DNA from: Heterobilharzia americana
Taxonomy: Eukaryota; Platyhelminthes; Trematoda; Strigeidida; Schistosomatidae
Length of the DNA stretch: 64,000 nucleotides
Reading direction: 5' to 3'
NCBI GenBank assembly: GCA_944470555.2
Contig: OX104134.1
Location: 111,656,701 to 111,720,700, forward strand
Positions within the stretch are counted from its first letter, which is position 1. Every line of letters starts with the position of its first letter. The position numbers and the translations under genes were made by a program. Below the pieces are notes generated by a model. That model was given only the letters and a program-made list of their open reading frames with translations. It searched no databases and was not told where the DNA came from. Shown one piece after another: positions 35,201 to 45,000 of this stretch.

Positions 35201-38200
35201 ACTGGTACTCCAGAAAGAGCGGCAATCCTCCACCGATCCTATCGAACGATGACCTGTAACAATATGATCTGTCTGTGTCCATCGTTGGTTTGACGTTGGT
35301 GGACGCCAAATGACAGTGTCTCACTTCATGCCTAAGGTTATTGCTGGCCACAAACAAGTGACTGTCAAAACAAAATTGCAACAGACAATCACCATCGTCG
35401 GTTCGTTGGCATGGGATTCCGGAGATACCTCCCAGATGCCTTTTCGATTAGTTCAACTTCCTTACTCGAGCGTTGAAGTCACCTGGCATTATGACTCCGT
35501 CTAAGCGCTTTACTTTCCATAGTAAGAGTGACAGCTTCTCGTAGAATTCATCATTCGCATCATCCGAACTTCAGTTGGTTGGTGCATAAGCGGAGATTAA
35601 GAATAGGGATCAGTTGATCTCAAAGCACTACCTAGTCCTTATAGATCCATTCAGTTGAACAGCATATACATATGGCTGTTGACTGGTATGCAGTCGAGAA
35701 GTGCACTTTCTGCTCTACAACTCAATGCTATGCCAACACCAGTGAGTCCACAAGAGCTGGCAATTGGGTCATCGGATAATCTCGAGGTGAATTTCGAAGA
35801 TTCCACACCTTGGACAGGTGAACTAAATTTAATAACCACAGTCGGATCCTGTACACCAGTCTCAGATTCACAGCGTACACCCTTGACTAGAGATTCCAGA
35901 GTTCTTGGTAGTGATGCTTGCTGTTGGATTTGCATAGAGTTTGGTGGTTGAAAGCTGCAACATGAAATCGATGGTGGGTGTGAGGGTCTTAGGAGACTAG
36001 GAATGAGGTTTCGATAATTTTGATCGTTGACAATGATTGCAGAGTGAGAGGTTGGGGAAGGTGTAAAAGGCTTAATATTATAATCAGGATGTGAAGGCAT
36101 AAGAGGAGATATAGTCGAGAAAGATAGGTTATGTCTAGTTGTCTCTTGTACACTACTGGAAGGGTGTGAGTGTTGACACCCCCCCCTCTCCTGCCCACAT
36201 AATGGAAGGCTATTTCTTCTCATAGTACCTGACAGAGGAAACGATTTGTGAGACCATAGAGCCCATGGGTATCTCCTTGATGTCTACCACACACTACCTT
36301 TCCGGGATTATCGGTATGAGATTCGATTGTTTTAACACCGGATAGAGAAAACATTCTGCTAGCACCGGGAGACTGTGGGGTAGGGAAGAGTATGTGGTCG
36401 ACCTTTTTGTAACCCACCTTCCGACGTGCAGCATCAACGTACCACTGCTGGTCATCCAAGGGAGGTACTTTACTGCTGTCACACATTTATCCAGCAAGTA
36501 GCCTCGTGATGTCGCCCAGAGACCCCCATCATACTGTAGTAATTCACACTACAACGATAACTGCTTTTCGTCTTACACTGTCTAACAAACTTTTCTAGTA
36601 TAGCATGACCTGTAGAGAATAAGCTTTCTATCAGCGTAGCTCGCTGGTTTATTGTGATAAGCAAATCCGACCGCCACGTCAAGGTAGCAGCGATTGGTCA
36701 GGGTATTAATATGAACGAATGTTATATATATAGTAAAAATTGGGGTAAGGTATTCTTTCTCAGTGCATTCATTCTTTATCGGTTTAGTGTTCGCCTAATC
36801 ATGTTTCATGAAATCATTTCATACTAACTCCTTTTTTCACTGCCTTACTTTTCATCCTAAGACCTTTCGTACTCCAGCAGTTTTGGCTGTCACCTTGTTA
36901 CTTTTCTACATTGTCACGGGAGTATCTGAATTTATTGGATTATCAATGATTTCTGGTGTTCTGACATTGCCATTCTACATTGCTTTGATCACTCTGTTCA
37001 CTTGGCTATTTTTAAGTTATACTGGTCGATCGCCAGAGTTGGCTAATGCTATTGATCAGTCGGCCGATTTAGTCATGAATAAGGTATGTATTTTCTGTTA
37101 GAATATTTGTTTTCGCTTATGTATGTATGTATTTAGTATACAGCTTGGTTTCATCACTTGTGTCGTTGCAAGTTTTACTGCTGCTCTTGAGGACCTTCGT
37201 CTCTTTCCCAATCAACACTTAACTTATTTGAAGAGTTCAACTTGGTTACTGTTATATATTTTACCATCTTGTTCATGAGGACGTTATATGCTTAAAGAAT
37301 TTGATATCAGTACCTTGCTTTCTGGAATTTTTAATGAACAAATAAACTAGAGTAAATGTTTATTTATTCTTTTTATCTGTTGAAACTATGTTACCAAATA
37401 CTAATTTTGAAACTTAAGTGACCTGGTGTAACACGATGCAGATATAATAATGATGCCAAACGCCATAAAGACTGTTAACTGAATTACGCAAATATCGGGA
37501 GACAAAACTAACCTATGACTGCAAGGATGCCTTTACTCGACGAAGATACATCAGACCTATGTATTTTTCGCAAACAAGAATGGAACTGTTCAGGGATAAA
37601 ATGAATTATCGTGGCTGTCTCCTTGTAGTGTGAAATTGCCTACTAAGACATCCATCCTTCACAGCAGCATAAATCGGATTTGAAGCTCAAAAAATCCAAC
37701 CCCACCAACAGTTGACTTAAAATGTTGACTTCCATTTTAGCTGTTTTCCATCGCCTTCCTTCGTTAAAGCCATAGGACTTCCTGCTGGGGTCGATTTGGA
37801 AAGGCTTTAGTCTTCTTCCTTTTCGAACTGACCTTCGAGAAGTTACGAGTTGCGTCTGGTCTGCGTCCTGTTTTTCTGGCTGAGACACATCAAATGTATC
37901 TAGTAAAGCTTCAAGCTTGGAGTCCTGTTTCTTTTTGTTTGCTGTCTCTGCTAAATCTCTCATGTGGTTGATGTGTCTTACCCACTTTGTATAGATGATT
38001 TCCTCTGCGTCCGATTACTTGCCCGCGAACTTACTTTGGCGGTGAATAACGAAAATCTCGCACTTCAACTAACTGGTCTAGTCTTAAGATGACGTTTATC
38101 TCCATGTTTGCGATTGAACTGGTCTTGCATTTTAATATTGCTTTACTTTTTCTCTGTTCGCTTAGGTTTAGTTGCATCGCGAACCTTTTTAACTTTTCTA

Positions 38201-40897
38201 TCAAACTTGATTTCTGCTGTAGATAATCGATTCGGGGCTGAAGGATCCGACAGCGTGCGGTAAAGCAGCCTAAATTTATGCAAGATTTCCTCTTTCATCT
38301 TTTTAAATGAAGTTCGAATAAAGGTATCAACAAACAGTTCTGCTTTACTATTTGATTTCGGATGATATGAAGAGGTATGAATATGTCCAATGCACAACTG
38401 ATTGCCAAAATTTTAGAAAGTAGTTGATGTAAATTGAGTTCCATTATCAGCCATCAAGACATCAGGAGTACCAAAGCTGCAAAATAGCTGACGCTGTTGA
38501 GCCATTTTCTACGTTGAGCGTTGTGCAACACATGGGAAAATCTTCCGGCCATTTGGAGTATGGATCGACGCATATCAGAATATTTGTATCGTTGAGCGAC
38601 CCGGTAAAGTCAACATGCACTCGAGACCGTGGTTTTGTTGACAGTGATCAAGACCATAGTTTGTCTTTCGTGGACATTTTGATGTTTTGGCCCATTTTGC
38701 TGCGTCGGCGAACAGCATCTTGAATCTGTTTATCAATATCACACTGGTAAACAGCTATGAGCAGTCGATTTCATTCATCTTATGTCAGGATAGAACGAAT
38801 AAAGTTGGCAGGAAACATAGCTGTGGAGATTAGCAGGTTGCAGCAATCAGTTAGCGAACATCACAATCACTTACACTGGATAAAGATTGTAGTTGATACA
38901 ACTGGTTTAGCTCGTGAGAATGGACCTGCGGGCGCTAGTCGCATCGGATAAACTTTGAAACTTGCGGCTAAACTGAATCATATAGGGTGTGGCGGACAAT
39001 CTAAGCTGCAGTTGTTGGAAGTAGTTTAGTTGCATTTACTAGAATTTTGTTTGCATCTTCTATGAAAAGTGATCCAACGGGCTGTATCTTCATTCTCCAA
39101 CTTGTGACTACTTAACAGACGTGATAATGTATCTACTTGACCAAATTCAGCATTTTAATTGTGCTAAGTATTGAAGTCATATCCCCACAGCATAATTGTC
39201 CATCTTTAGCCTTTAAGGCTATTTGTCGTATGAAAAACAAGATTGACCTAGAACCTCGCATGCAAGTGCATCGGTTGAAGTTGCCAGATTTCATATTCCG
39301 GTCTGTATATGATCGATAACTTCATTCGTTTACACCCCGTCAGCGTTCGACAATCCCTCATATGCACAAACGTTTCGACCACTTTCAGTGGTGAACCACC
39401 GAGGTCGTGTGCAAACACAAGCATTTGTCAATCTTTCAAAAGTACCTTACACTCCGTCAAGGCAAAGCATTTATTATATGTCTGGATCCTGATCGCCTAG
39501 TGAATAAGTGTGACATGTTGTTATGCTGTTAAACGATATTGCCTTCGAGAATGTCATCGATGACAAAACCGAACTTTTGTGGCATAATCATAGAAACTAT
39601 ACACAGCTAGGGGAGATGTGTTTTTATGCCTTCACCCTAACTGATGGGTTTTCGCTTAATATTTCCTCGTGTTTATGAACTTCACACGGACATCCCTTTC
39701 TAATAAGTAATTCCAAGGAACAATGAACGTAAGGTAGCCGTACTATCTAAGAGCATAACGATTGTTTACTTGAAAAACGTGATAGTGTTCTAGCATATGA
39801 CGGTGATCACTTGGTCAATTGATTCACGACCATGACTAAACTCATTCAATTCTGCTATCGTTTTGCAAAACCTGTTGAGCATGTTAACAACCAATGTTGT
39901 TTTGGTAGAAGACTGAAATCCTGATAAGTGTCTCCAAAAAAGCCACACCTTTTGAAGTAGGGTACAATGATGACCTTACTCAGTTCATCTAACCCCAAAC
40001 ATCCTACTCTGGCCCGTGACTACAATGATCTCTCCGTCGTCTAAAATTTCTTCGTTGGTTCTTGATTTCGTCTGAAAAATTGGAACTCATTCTATACTTC
40101 TGCTTGGTATTTTCGGTGTAATTCAGATAAGAGAATTTCTTACTCTTGACTAACTTTGGGTTTGAAAAATTGTTAAAGGTGAACTTATGCCATGAATCTA
40201 CGAATATTCTATGCACATAAGCTTTCAAGGTGTCAGCTATCCAAGAGGCACAATATTTTATGCATGGTGCCAATAAATACCCTTTAAAATGAAATGAAGA
40301 CAGTTTCAATGTCAAATACCAAGGGTTGTCGACCTGAGATATTTATGTAGTTGTCTGTGTATCTAGTGAATTTCATTAATAAGGTGCAAACATCATTGCG
40401 TAATATGTACTTCATTGCCCAGATTATTGATTTTGCAAATGTTTTCACTCCTCTTACTAGTTTAGATTGATATCCAAAACTCACTTTAGGTGTGGTAACC
40501 TGAACTGTTATGCTTTGATGATGAATCATATAAATATCGCTGCCTATTTATTGGTAATTAACCGTTGAAGGAGTCATTTCTCTGGCTATCGACTTTTACT
40601 CAGTGGTTCATCGGTAAAGATGCTGGTACATTTACCAGAGCTTGAGCGAATGGGCGGTACTACCAACTCAGTTTTACTTGGTGTAGCTCATAATCCAGTA
40701 TACTAAGATGTACATGTTACATATTATATTCATGCACTGTATTGTCTACATACTGGAAGAAGTCTTCGTTTACAAACTGTATTTTCCTGTTTTTGTAGAT
40801 TTTCACTCCTGCAATAGAAGTAGTCGGAAGACGTGGTTTAGCTCAAATTATCGGTGGTGGTGATTTGGTTCCTAATCAGCATAATGCAAGAAGCTGA
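19660..40897 (+). CDS. ATL: Atlastin GTPase gene, seven exons, complete
   Basis: The joined exons give 527 residues. Atlastins are dynamin-superfamily GTPases anchored in the ER. Dimerisation of their G domains and middle helices drives homotypic fusion of ER tubules. Visible features: P-loop GAFRQGKS (51-58); [11 protein letters not shown] switch 1 (89-99); DTQG switch 2 (123-126, split by intron 1); [10 protein letters not shown] and [16 protein letters not shown] as in animal atlastins; the G4 RD motif in FLVRDW (195-196); middle-domain helices with [16 protein letters not shown] and [25 protein letters not shown] then a two-pass membrane hairpin (about 428-475); and a short C-terminal tail. 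Vertebrate ATL1 is 558 residues, so length fits. Introns are 35, 4289, 1968, 1741, 7906 and 3715 bp; the long ones hold transposons. Confidence 0.93.
20035..20069 (+). other. 35-bp micro-intron of atlastin
   Basis: GTACGTGGAT...AACTTTTAG. Removing it joins DTQ to [10 protein letters not shown], restoring the switch-2 DTQG and the conserved FDS segment that follows. If retained, the frame runs to a stop at about 20124. Very short 5' introns are characteristic of schistosome genes. Confidence 0.9.
20070..20258 (+). CDS. ATL: Atlastin exon 2
   Basis: 63 codons, [10 protein letters not shown]... to ...SGSPFQ, including [13 protein letters not shown] and [16 protein letters not shown]. Donor CAG/GTAAATG. 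Both ends are in phase 0. Confidence 0.92.
20292..20342. repeat. (TA)n microsatellite
   Basis: About 51 bp of perfect TA, 33 bp after the exon 2 donor at the start of intron 2. Confidence 0.95.
20447..21290 (-). mobile_element. Family B 3' end in atlastin intron 2
   Basis: 20447-21044 matches 12728-13333 almost base for base. From 21045 upward the sequence changes to a more diverged RT segment ([18 protein letters not shown] in minus-strand frames, and RLSIKKRVL near 21040). The element is antisense to atlastin. It begins at the conserved 3' block CTCAAGTTGCCACACTTCAC. Confidence 0.8.
21291..21815. other. Intron 2 sequence, nothing recognised
   Basis: Two overlapping minus-strand open frames (21293-21570) have no domain I recognise. 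No repeat match noticed. Confidence 0.4.
21821..21981 (+). pseudogene. Unidentified coding-like exon inside atlastin intron 2
   Basis: A pyrimidine-rich stretch and TTTCTTCAG at about 21812-21820 precede a frame reading [19 protein letters not shown], then about 34 more residues ending [12 protein letters not shown] and a stop. The composition is protein-like, unlike the surrounding intron. It does not fit atlastin after PFQ, and I do not recognise the family. It could be a terminal exon of a nested or duplicated gene, or a chance open frame. Confidence 0.3.
22090..22345 (+). mobile_element. Family B 3' fragment
   Basis: AGATGTAGACTTCTTCGAGAC, AGGAATCAATGGTT and GATATGGCTGAAAATC are the DNA of the GRCRL...NQW...DMAEN segment, followed by family B 3' UTR. 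Short, diverged and 5' truncated. Confidence 0.6.
22640..23655 (+). mobile_element. Family B RT C-terminal half
   Basis: Starts just before [17 protein letters not shown] (near 22706), a degraded YADD box in which Ala is Gly. It passes through the thumb region, [16 protein letters not shown] (near 23035), and a [19 protein letters not shown] block (near 23215), and ends in 3' UTR with ATGAAGTGCGGCAACTTG (23550). Frameshifts present. Same strand as atlastin, in its intron 2. Confidence 0.7.
23656..24547. other. 3' part of atlastin intron 2
   Basis: AT-rich. Two open frames (24001-24216 and 24195-24407, plus strand) show no domain and no repeat elsewhere in the window. Confidence 0.4.
24548..24640 (+). 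CDS. ATL: Atlastin exon 3 (G4 motif)
   Basis: 31 codons reading [18 protein letters not shown] and ending LLLNNRLK. The RD dipeptide is the guanine-specificity motif of the atlastin/GBP group. Acceptor CTGTAG, donor AAG/GTAATT, phase 0 at both ends. Confidence 0.92.
24641..25544. other. Atlastin intron 3, first part
   Basis: No coding signal. On the minus strand near 25480-25500 there is CCTGATGAATACGATACAAC, which looks like a decayed Penelope or hammerhead-type segment but lacks the GAAAC half. Confidence 0.4.
25545..25700 (-). mobile_element. tRNA-derived SINE copy in atlastin intron 3
   Basis: Minus strand: A-box-like AACTGGCTCAGTGGTTTGGG, B-box-like GGGTCACGGGGTTCGGGCCC, then the family tail GTGTGGCTCACTGCCTACTG and GTGCACAAAGTAGCT. 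The tail aligns with the copies at 2965 and 34350. This is the best preserved tRNA-like head of the set. Confidence 0.7.
26208..26254. repeat. (AT)n microsatellite
   Basis: About 47 bp of perfect AT in atlastin intron 3. Confidence 0.95.
26609..27004 (+). CDS. ATL: Atlastin exon 4 (end of G domain, middle domain)
   Basis: 132 codons from [20 protein letters not shown] to MYSEAMNK. Contains [20 protein letters not shown], the conserved atlastin segment around the guanine cap, and the start of the middle helical bundle. Acceptor CTTGTAG, donor AAG/GTAAAA. Confidence 0.93.
27005..28745. other. Atlastin intron 4
   Basis: 1741 bp with no recognised transposon. The 60-codon open frame at 27655-27837 has no support. 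Confidence 0.6.
28746..28955 (+). CDS. ATL: Atlastin exon 5 (middle domain)
   Basis: 70 codons from [20 protein letters not shown] to SNSKKNIFH. Contains PKMGGEAFS, conserved in animal atlastins, and the helix that leads into the membrane hairpin. Donor CAT/GTAGAT. Reading on gives 11 codons and a stop. Confidence 0.92.
29236..29722. repeat. Left arm of the Penelope-like palindrome
   Basis: Reverse complement of 30198-30685. One difference seen: a run of five versus six A/T near 29556/30366. Confidence 0.95.
29803..30142 (+). pseudogene. Penelope-type GIY-YIG endonuclease, 5' truncated
   Basis: Frame reads [20 protein letters not shown], an RLAEHGR segment, then [18 protein letters not shown], and stops at 30142. 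IYIGE is the YIG half of the GIY-YIG site; the following Arg and the Glu-His pair (AEH) and the later His residues match the Penelope endonuclease pattern. An in-frame TAA lies immediately upstream, and the RT that should precede it is missing, so there is no usable start. It lies exactly in the loop of the palindrome. Confidence 0.75.
30198..30685. repeat. Right arm of the Penelope-like palindrome
   Basis: Reverse complement of 29236-29722. A hairpin followed by CGAAACGTTG lies at 30560-30600 on the plus strand, mirrored at 29321-29361 on the minus strand. Confidence 0.95.
30778..33906 (-). mobile_element. Family A RTE-like retrotransposon, copy A2 (5' truncated, antisense in atlastin intron 5)
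   Basis: Minus-strand sequence matches copy A1 from its [20 protein letters not shown] block to the ATT tail with few substitutions. The leader and MGTWNVRTM start are missing, as expected from 5' truncation during target-primed reverse transcription. It keeps the A1 frameshifts and the FTNDD metal box (minus strand near 31680-31700). It therefore derives from the same defective source as A1, or from A1 itself. Confidence 0.88.
30784..30837. repeat. (ATT)n microsatellite, 3' tail of copy A2
   Basis: ATT units with one ATG interruption, directly at the 3' end (minus strand) of family A copy A2, as at 8739-8790 for A1. Confidence 0.9.
33907..34110 (-). other. Coding-like stretch fused upstream of copy A2
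   Basis: The minus-strand frame entering copy A2 is open upstream: [20 protein letters not shown], then [30 protein letters not shown], and straight into the EN frame. A TGA lies upstream. This part is not in copies A1, A3 or A4. It may be an exon or pseudogene into which A2 inserted, or a chance open frame. I do not recognise the protein. Confidence 0.35.
34350..34515 (+). mobile_element. tRNA-derived SINE copy in atlastin intron 5
   Basis: Degraded A box near 34358-34375, B-box-like GGGTCACAGGCTCGAGCCTC, then CCACCTAGGTTTGGGCAGCC, and the tail GTGGCTCATGGCCTATTGCA with GTGCACAAGGTAGCT. Used here as the reference for the tail because it is the least decayed. Confidence 0.7.
34575..34700 (+). 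mobile_element. Short family B RT fragment
   Basis: Plus strand reads [20 protein letters not shown] and then [12 protein letters not shown], which are the SDWSQSLIVP...KK...NxRGISLTNI blocks of family B. Opposite in strand to the large family B piece that follows. Confidence 0.55.
34700..36720 (-). mobile_element. Family B 5' half (leader, N-terminal region, endonuclease, linker)
   Basis: Minus strand from 36720: 5' leader blocks (36380-36720), an open frame of 190 codons (36223-35651) with Ser/Pro-rich sequence leading to [20 protein letters not shown] (APE endonuclease entry), then [20 protein letters not shown] (endonuclease), and the linker [19 protein letters not shown] with RRIKDTG near 34800-34880. 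Frameshifts separate the blocks. It lacks the RT palm. 35205-36045 is almost identical to 61305-62145 and to the inverted copy near 48930-49735. Antisense in atlastin intron 5. Confidence 0.82.
36862..37083 (+). CDS. ATL: Atlastin exon 6 (membrane hairpin)
   Basis: 74 codons from [20 protein letters not shown] to SADLVMNK. Two hydrophobic stretches (about residues 428-447 and 455-475 of the protein) form the ER hairpin. The motif [15 protein letters not shown] matches the YSGEYRELG..IDQ segment after the hairpin in animal atlastins. Acceptor CATCCTAAG, donor AAG/GTATGT. Confidence 0.93.
37084..37640. other. Start of atlastin intron 6
   Basis: AT-rich, no domain or repeat recognised. Confidence 0.5.
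37640..39240 (-). mobile_element. Ty3/Gypsy LTR retrotransposon relic (RNase H end, integrase)
   Basis: Minus-strand order: [12 protein letters not shown] near 39110-39150, the standard end of Gypsy RNase [20 protein letters not shown] near 38700-38740, the decayed HHCC region; [20 protein letters not shown] near 38570-38640 with the first catalytic Asp at 38609-38611; [15 protein letters not shown] with the second Asp at 38456-38458; and [18 protein letters not shown] with the Glu at 38338-38340. A post-integrase frame (37963-37643) is basic and ends SRKSYGF. Stops and a shift lie between the second Asp and the Glu. No LTRs recognised. Antisense in atlastin intron 6. Confidence 0.8.
39245..39430 (-). 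mobile_element. Family B 3' terminal fragment joined to a Penelope-type hairpin
   Basis: 39245-39300 carries the family B 3' block (TAGAACCTCGCATGCAAGTG, then GAAGTTGCCAGATTTCAT). 39366-39402 on the minus strand has a 5-bp CCACT/AGTGG hairpin followed by CGAAACGTTTGTG, the same layout as in the Penelope palindrome arms at 29.3 and 30.6 kb. Confidence 0.45.
39531..40798. other. End of atlastin intron 6
   Basis: Open frames at 40004-40315 and 40284-40529 (minus) have no recognised domain. A weak tRNA-like head may lie near 40600-40670 but lacks the SINE tail. Confidence 0.4.
40799..40897 (+). CDS. ATL: Atlastin exon 7 (C-terminal tail and stop)
   Basis: Acceptor TTTTTGTAG, then [20 protein letters not shown] and [12 protein letters not shown] with TGA at 40895-40897. 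In atlastins the segment after the hairpin forms an amphipathic helix that perturbs the bilayer; [17 protein letters not shown] could play that role. The tail is shorter than in vertebrate ATL1. Confidence 0.85.
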   Translation: MFTPAIEVVGRRGLAQIIGGGDLVPNQHNARS

Positions 40898-41189
40898 AAT
40901 ATTTACGTACATTAACCAATTTTTGTGAACTGTTCTTATAATTTACAATACTACTTTTGATAGTAATTATCATTTACCCTGCAGTAAATTTTGGTCTTAT
41001 TTTTTCCTTTTTTTGTATGATATACCACATTTATTGTATGAAGGAATACTGAATCAGCTTCGCAGCTCTGTCCTTACTTCTTTTTTTCTTCGAGCTATTG
41101 TTTGTGAGTTGTAAACATGGTCTTTTTGCCTGGTTGGTATCATCTGGTTTCCGTATTTGGTAGAGTGTACAATATCAAGTAATAACAGT

Positions 41190-41195
41190 AATAAA
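41190..41195 (+). terminator. ATL: Candidate polyadenylation signal of atlastin
   Basis: AATAAA about 290 bp after the stop codon, in AT-rich sequence. A second AATAAA lies at 41538-41543 and could serve a longer 3' UTR. Which is used cannot be told from sequence. Confidence 0.4.
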
Positions 41196-41543
41196 TAATT
41201 GTATTGCGACTAATTTTTACTATCTTTCACGGTTTATATAAAACATACCCATGTTCATTTGTTGCTTTATGCTTTTAGATCTCTCTATGCACAATGTGAT
41301 ATAAATTACATTTTGCTTTAGACTTATAAACCTACTAGTATCGTCAGCCTTTCGAAGTGATAGTTACAAAAGCAATATATAAAATTTTGTCCGGTTTTTG
41401 TTTCTACTCAAGAAAACAGTATTGTAGGTCGAAGATGAACAACAAACTGTATTTATAATTCATTCACTATAGTTTTTTATATCAATCGATTACTACTTGA
41501 TTTCCTGTAGCGTATACCCACATTTATATCCTCTTACAATAAA

Positions 41544-42046
41544 ATATATTCCTGTCTCTTGTTTTGTTTCTGATGACTTGTTTCTTAGCAATTTTTAAGT
41601 GGTAGGTCTGGATTTGTGTCAACCTGCAGAAGTATACAGATTCGACAATGTAAGTTGGGTTTCAGAATTATGACTTTTCATACTGAATTGTGTTCGAGCT
41701 ATAATTTTTCTGTTGGTAAACAGTTGTCCATCAACGGATTCAAGCAAAACTGTCAGTCTCTTACATTTGAATTGCATTGATCATGGCATTTATCCGGAAA
41801 ACAATTAACTTTGAAGACAATGTTAAACAAAGGAAGATAAAAGGAACGCAAACGTTACTGTAGACAGAACAGATTATGATAACAAGGCAATTGAACACCT
41901 ATCCGAAGAACCATATTTATTAGGTCATAAAAAGATCTGTCGACCTGAATGAAATCAAACATGATACCAGTAGACTGGAACTGAAACCCTAAGTCACTTC
42001 ACTGTTCGAACTCAAACTTAAGTCCTATATAATTTAAATTCCAAAG
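41544..42046. other. Intergenic spacer
   Basis: No supported feature between the atlastin 3' region and family A copy A3. Confidence 0.5.
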
Positions 42047-45000
42047 CCTTGCCCGGTTCATTAGTTCACTACTTACTAGCCGGTCCTAAGCCCGAATAAA
42101 GAGGGAAGGTTGGGCATAGGGCTAGCAACCCTACCCCGGGAAACCAATCCAACCGCTAAAGAAACTTCAAAGCACAAACAAAAACAAAACTATTCCTCAC
42201 TGGAATCGAAAAGATAAAATGACGCCAGTTGGTGAAAGCCTTCGGGAAGCCAATTGGTCGATGTATCTTCACCTCTCTCGATGAAAGCGAAAGTAAATAT
42301 GGGGACATGGAATGTCCGCATGATGTTTGAACCCAGCAAGGCAGCCCAGATTGCAAACGAGATGAAGAGGTATCACATTGAAGTGCTTGGAATTTGCGAA
42401 AGCAGATGGAATGGGAGTGGACTCTCCAAACTGTCAACTGGAGAATCAATAATCTACTCTGATATTGTCACCCAGACGACAACCACGAGCACAGCACACT
42501 GAGTTATGGAGTGGCTACCATGATGTCTCCAACAGCATCGAAGGCTCTCATGCAGTGGGAACCAATCTCCTCCTCCACAGTCGGGATCATGACAGCAAGA
42601 TTCAACTCAAAAGGAAGGAAGGCCACAATCATACAATGCTATGCACCTACAAATAGTGCAGATGACGAGAAGAAGGAGGAGTTCTACAGACAACTTCAAT
42701 CAACACTGGACAAGACGTCAGTTGGCGATATCAAAATTCGGATGGATGACATGGATGCCAAACTGGGAGCGGACAACACAGGAAGAGAACTGTGCATGGG
42801 TCGAGAAGCGCTCGGTGAAATGATGAAAGAGAATGGAGAATTGTTTGCAGACTTCTGTGCATTCAATGATTTGGTGATTGGAGTCAGGCACTGTGTTCAA
42901 ACACAAGGATATCCACAAAGTGCCATAGATCTCACCAGATGGACACACTAAAAGTCAAATCGACTTTATCTCAATCTCAAGAAAATGGAGACGCAGTCTA
43001 CTTGACACAAGGTCAAGAAGAGGAGCAGATGTAGGTTCAGACCACTCCCTCTCTAGTGCAAGGAACCTACCTTCCGAATCAGGTGAAAAGCCTTCAGGGA
43101 AGTTGGTGATGGACCAAAGTTCAAGTTCAACACCCACAACAGAAACTGAACTGAAGGACGAAACTACAAAAGAAATCTTCACATCAGTCAGCCATCAAGA
43201 CAAAATGGGAGATATCGAGGAAGATCCCTGAAGAAACCTGTGTGGATGAACACTGGGAGTCTTTGAAAGCTATGTGGAAAGAAACCTGCACAGCCGTATT
43301 AGGAAGGAAGAAGAAAGAAGATAAGGAATGGATTGCAATGGATACATGGGAGAGAAGGATGGTGAAGCAGAAGATAAACCAGTGCAGTGCAAGGATGAAC
43401 GAGGAGAAGAGGAACTGAGTACAATGTATAAAACACTATACTGGACAAAGAAGTGAAGAAGAGTGGACGGAAAGACAAAAGACACTTTTACGAAACACTG
43501 GCAAGTGAAGCAGAACAGGCTGCAGGTAAGAGAGACCTGATAACATTGTATCAAATAACCAGGTTGCTATCTGGCAGGGAAGAGATCAACACAGACGAAA
43601 CCAATAGAAGATGATGACGAAAATTTAATTACGAAAAAAGAGAAACAAAGGAAACAATGGGCTGACCACTTCAAGAAGCTCTTGAATCGATCACCACCAC
43701 CACCTGCACCTCTTCCAGAAATACCATCTACAGCCCAGCCGCCGAACTACAAGTGGACATAAATCCTCCAACAAAAGTGAAAGTCCTGAACGCCATGAGG
43801 CTACTGAAATGTGGGAAAGCAGCAGGACCAGACGGGATCCCACCAGAAGCACTGAAAACAGACGCAGAGACAACAGCGGACATGCTCACACCACACCACT
43901 ATTGCAGAAGGTTTGCAAGGAAGGAAGAGAAGGTACCTGGCTAGTGATTGGAAGAAGGGTTACCTTGTCAAACTGCCGAAGAAGGGCGACCTCAGTGTTT
44001 GCAAGAACTGGTGCGGAATCACTCTCCTGTCCACCCAAAGCAAGCAAAATATTAAGCCGCATCATCCTGGAGAGGCTAAAGGACGTGCTAGATTCAAAAC
44101 TACGACCGGAACAGGCTGGCTGGCTGGCTGGATTCAGGAAGTACAAATCATGTGCCGACCAAATTGCAACGCTTCGCATCATCATAGAACAGAGTATGGA
44201 ATGGCAGTCAAGTGGGGAGGTCTACCTCAACTTATCAACTTTGAGAAGGCCTTTGACAGCGTCGACCGAGAGGTAATTTAGAAACTGCTTCAATGCTACA
44301 GAATACCACAAACCTTTATCAGCCTCATTCAACAACTATATGAAGACGCCACATGCCAGCCAAGTAATTCACAATGGGAAGCTCAGTGATGCTTTTGAAG
44401 TGAAGACGGAAGTGAAATAAGGCTGTCTACTATCACCCATGATATTCCTGATTGTGGTCGACTGGCTCGTGCAGCAAACAGTGGGGAGCGAGAAGAGGGG
44501 GATACACTGGACTGTGGAAAAGAACCTAGAAGATCTGGATTTCGCCGATGACTTGTGTCTAATGTCACACAAACTTGAGGATCTACAGACGAAAACTAAC
44601 AAGTTGGCAGAAGAGGCAGGGAGGGAAGACGGGACTTCAGGTGAATATAGAGAAGACAGAGTGGTGAAGATACCACACCAACAACTCCAACAACAACAAC
44701 AAACTCCAATCACCATCAATGGACGAAACTAAAATGAAGTAACCTCCTTCACCTATCTAGGCAGCAGTGTTTCAACTACAGGCGGGACAGACGAGGATGT
44801 CAGCCAGCCAGGATTGGACAAGCAAGACAGGCGATCATTAACCTGAAATCAGTGTGGAGATCTTCTGCACTCAGCATGTGGAACAAGATGCTGATTTTCA
44901 ACACTAACGTCAAGTCAGTGCTTCTATATGGTTCAGAGACTTGGCGCGTTACGAAAGGGATTTCCAATAAACTACAGACATTCATCAACAACTGCCTGCG

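Noticed and set aside
35651..36223. 190-codon minus-strand open frame that could be taken for a host gene
   Set aside because: Its C-terminal part is the family B endonuclease entry ([13 protein letters not shown]), and the same frame recurs at 49 and 61.8 kb, so it is the N-terminal region of the retrotransposon.
40004..40529. Two overlapping minus-strand open frames in atlastin intron 6
   Set aside because: Low-complexity basic translation, no recognisable motif and no repeat elsewhere in the window.
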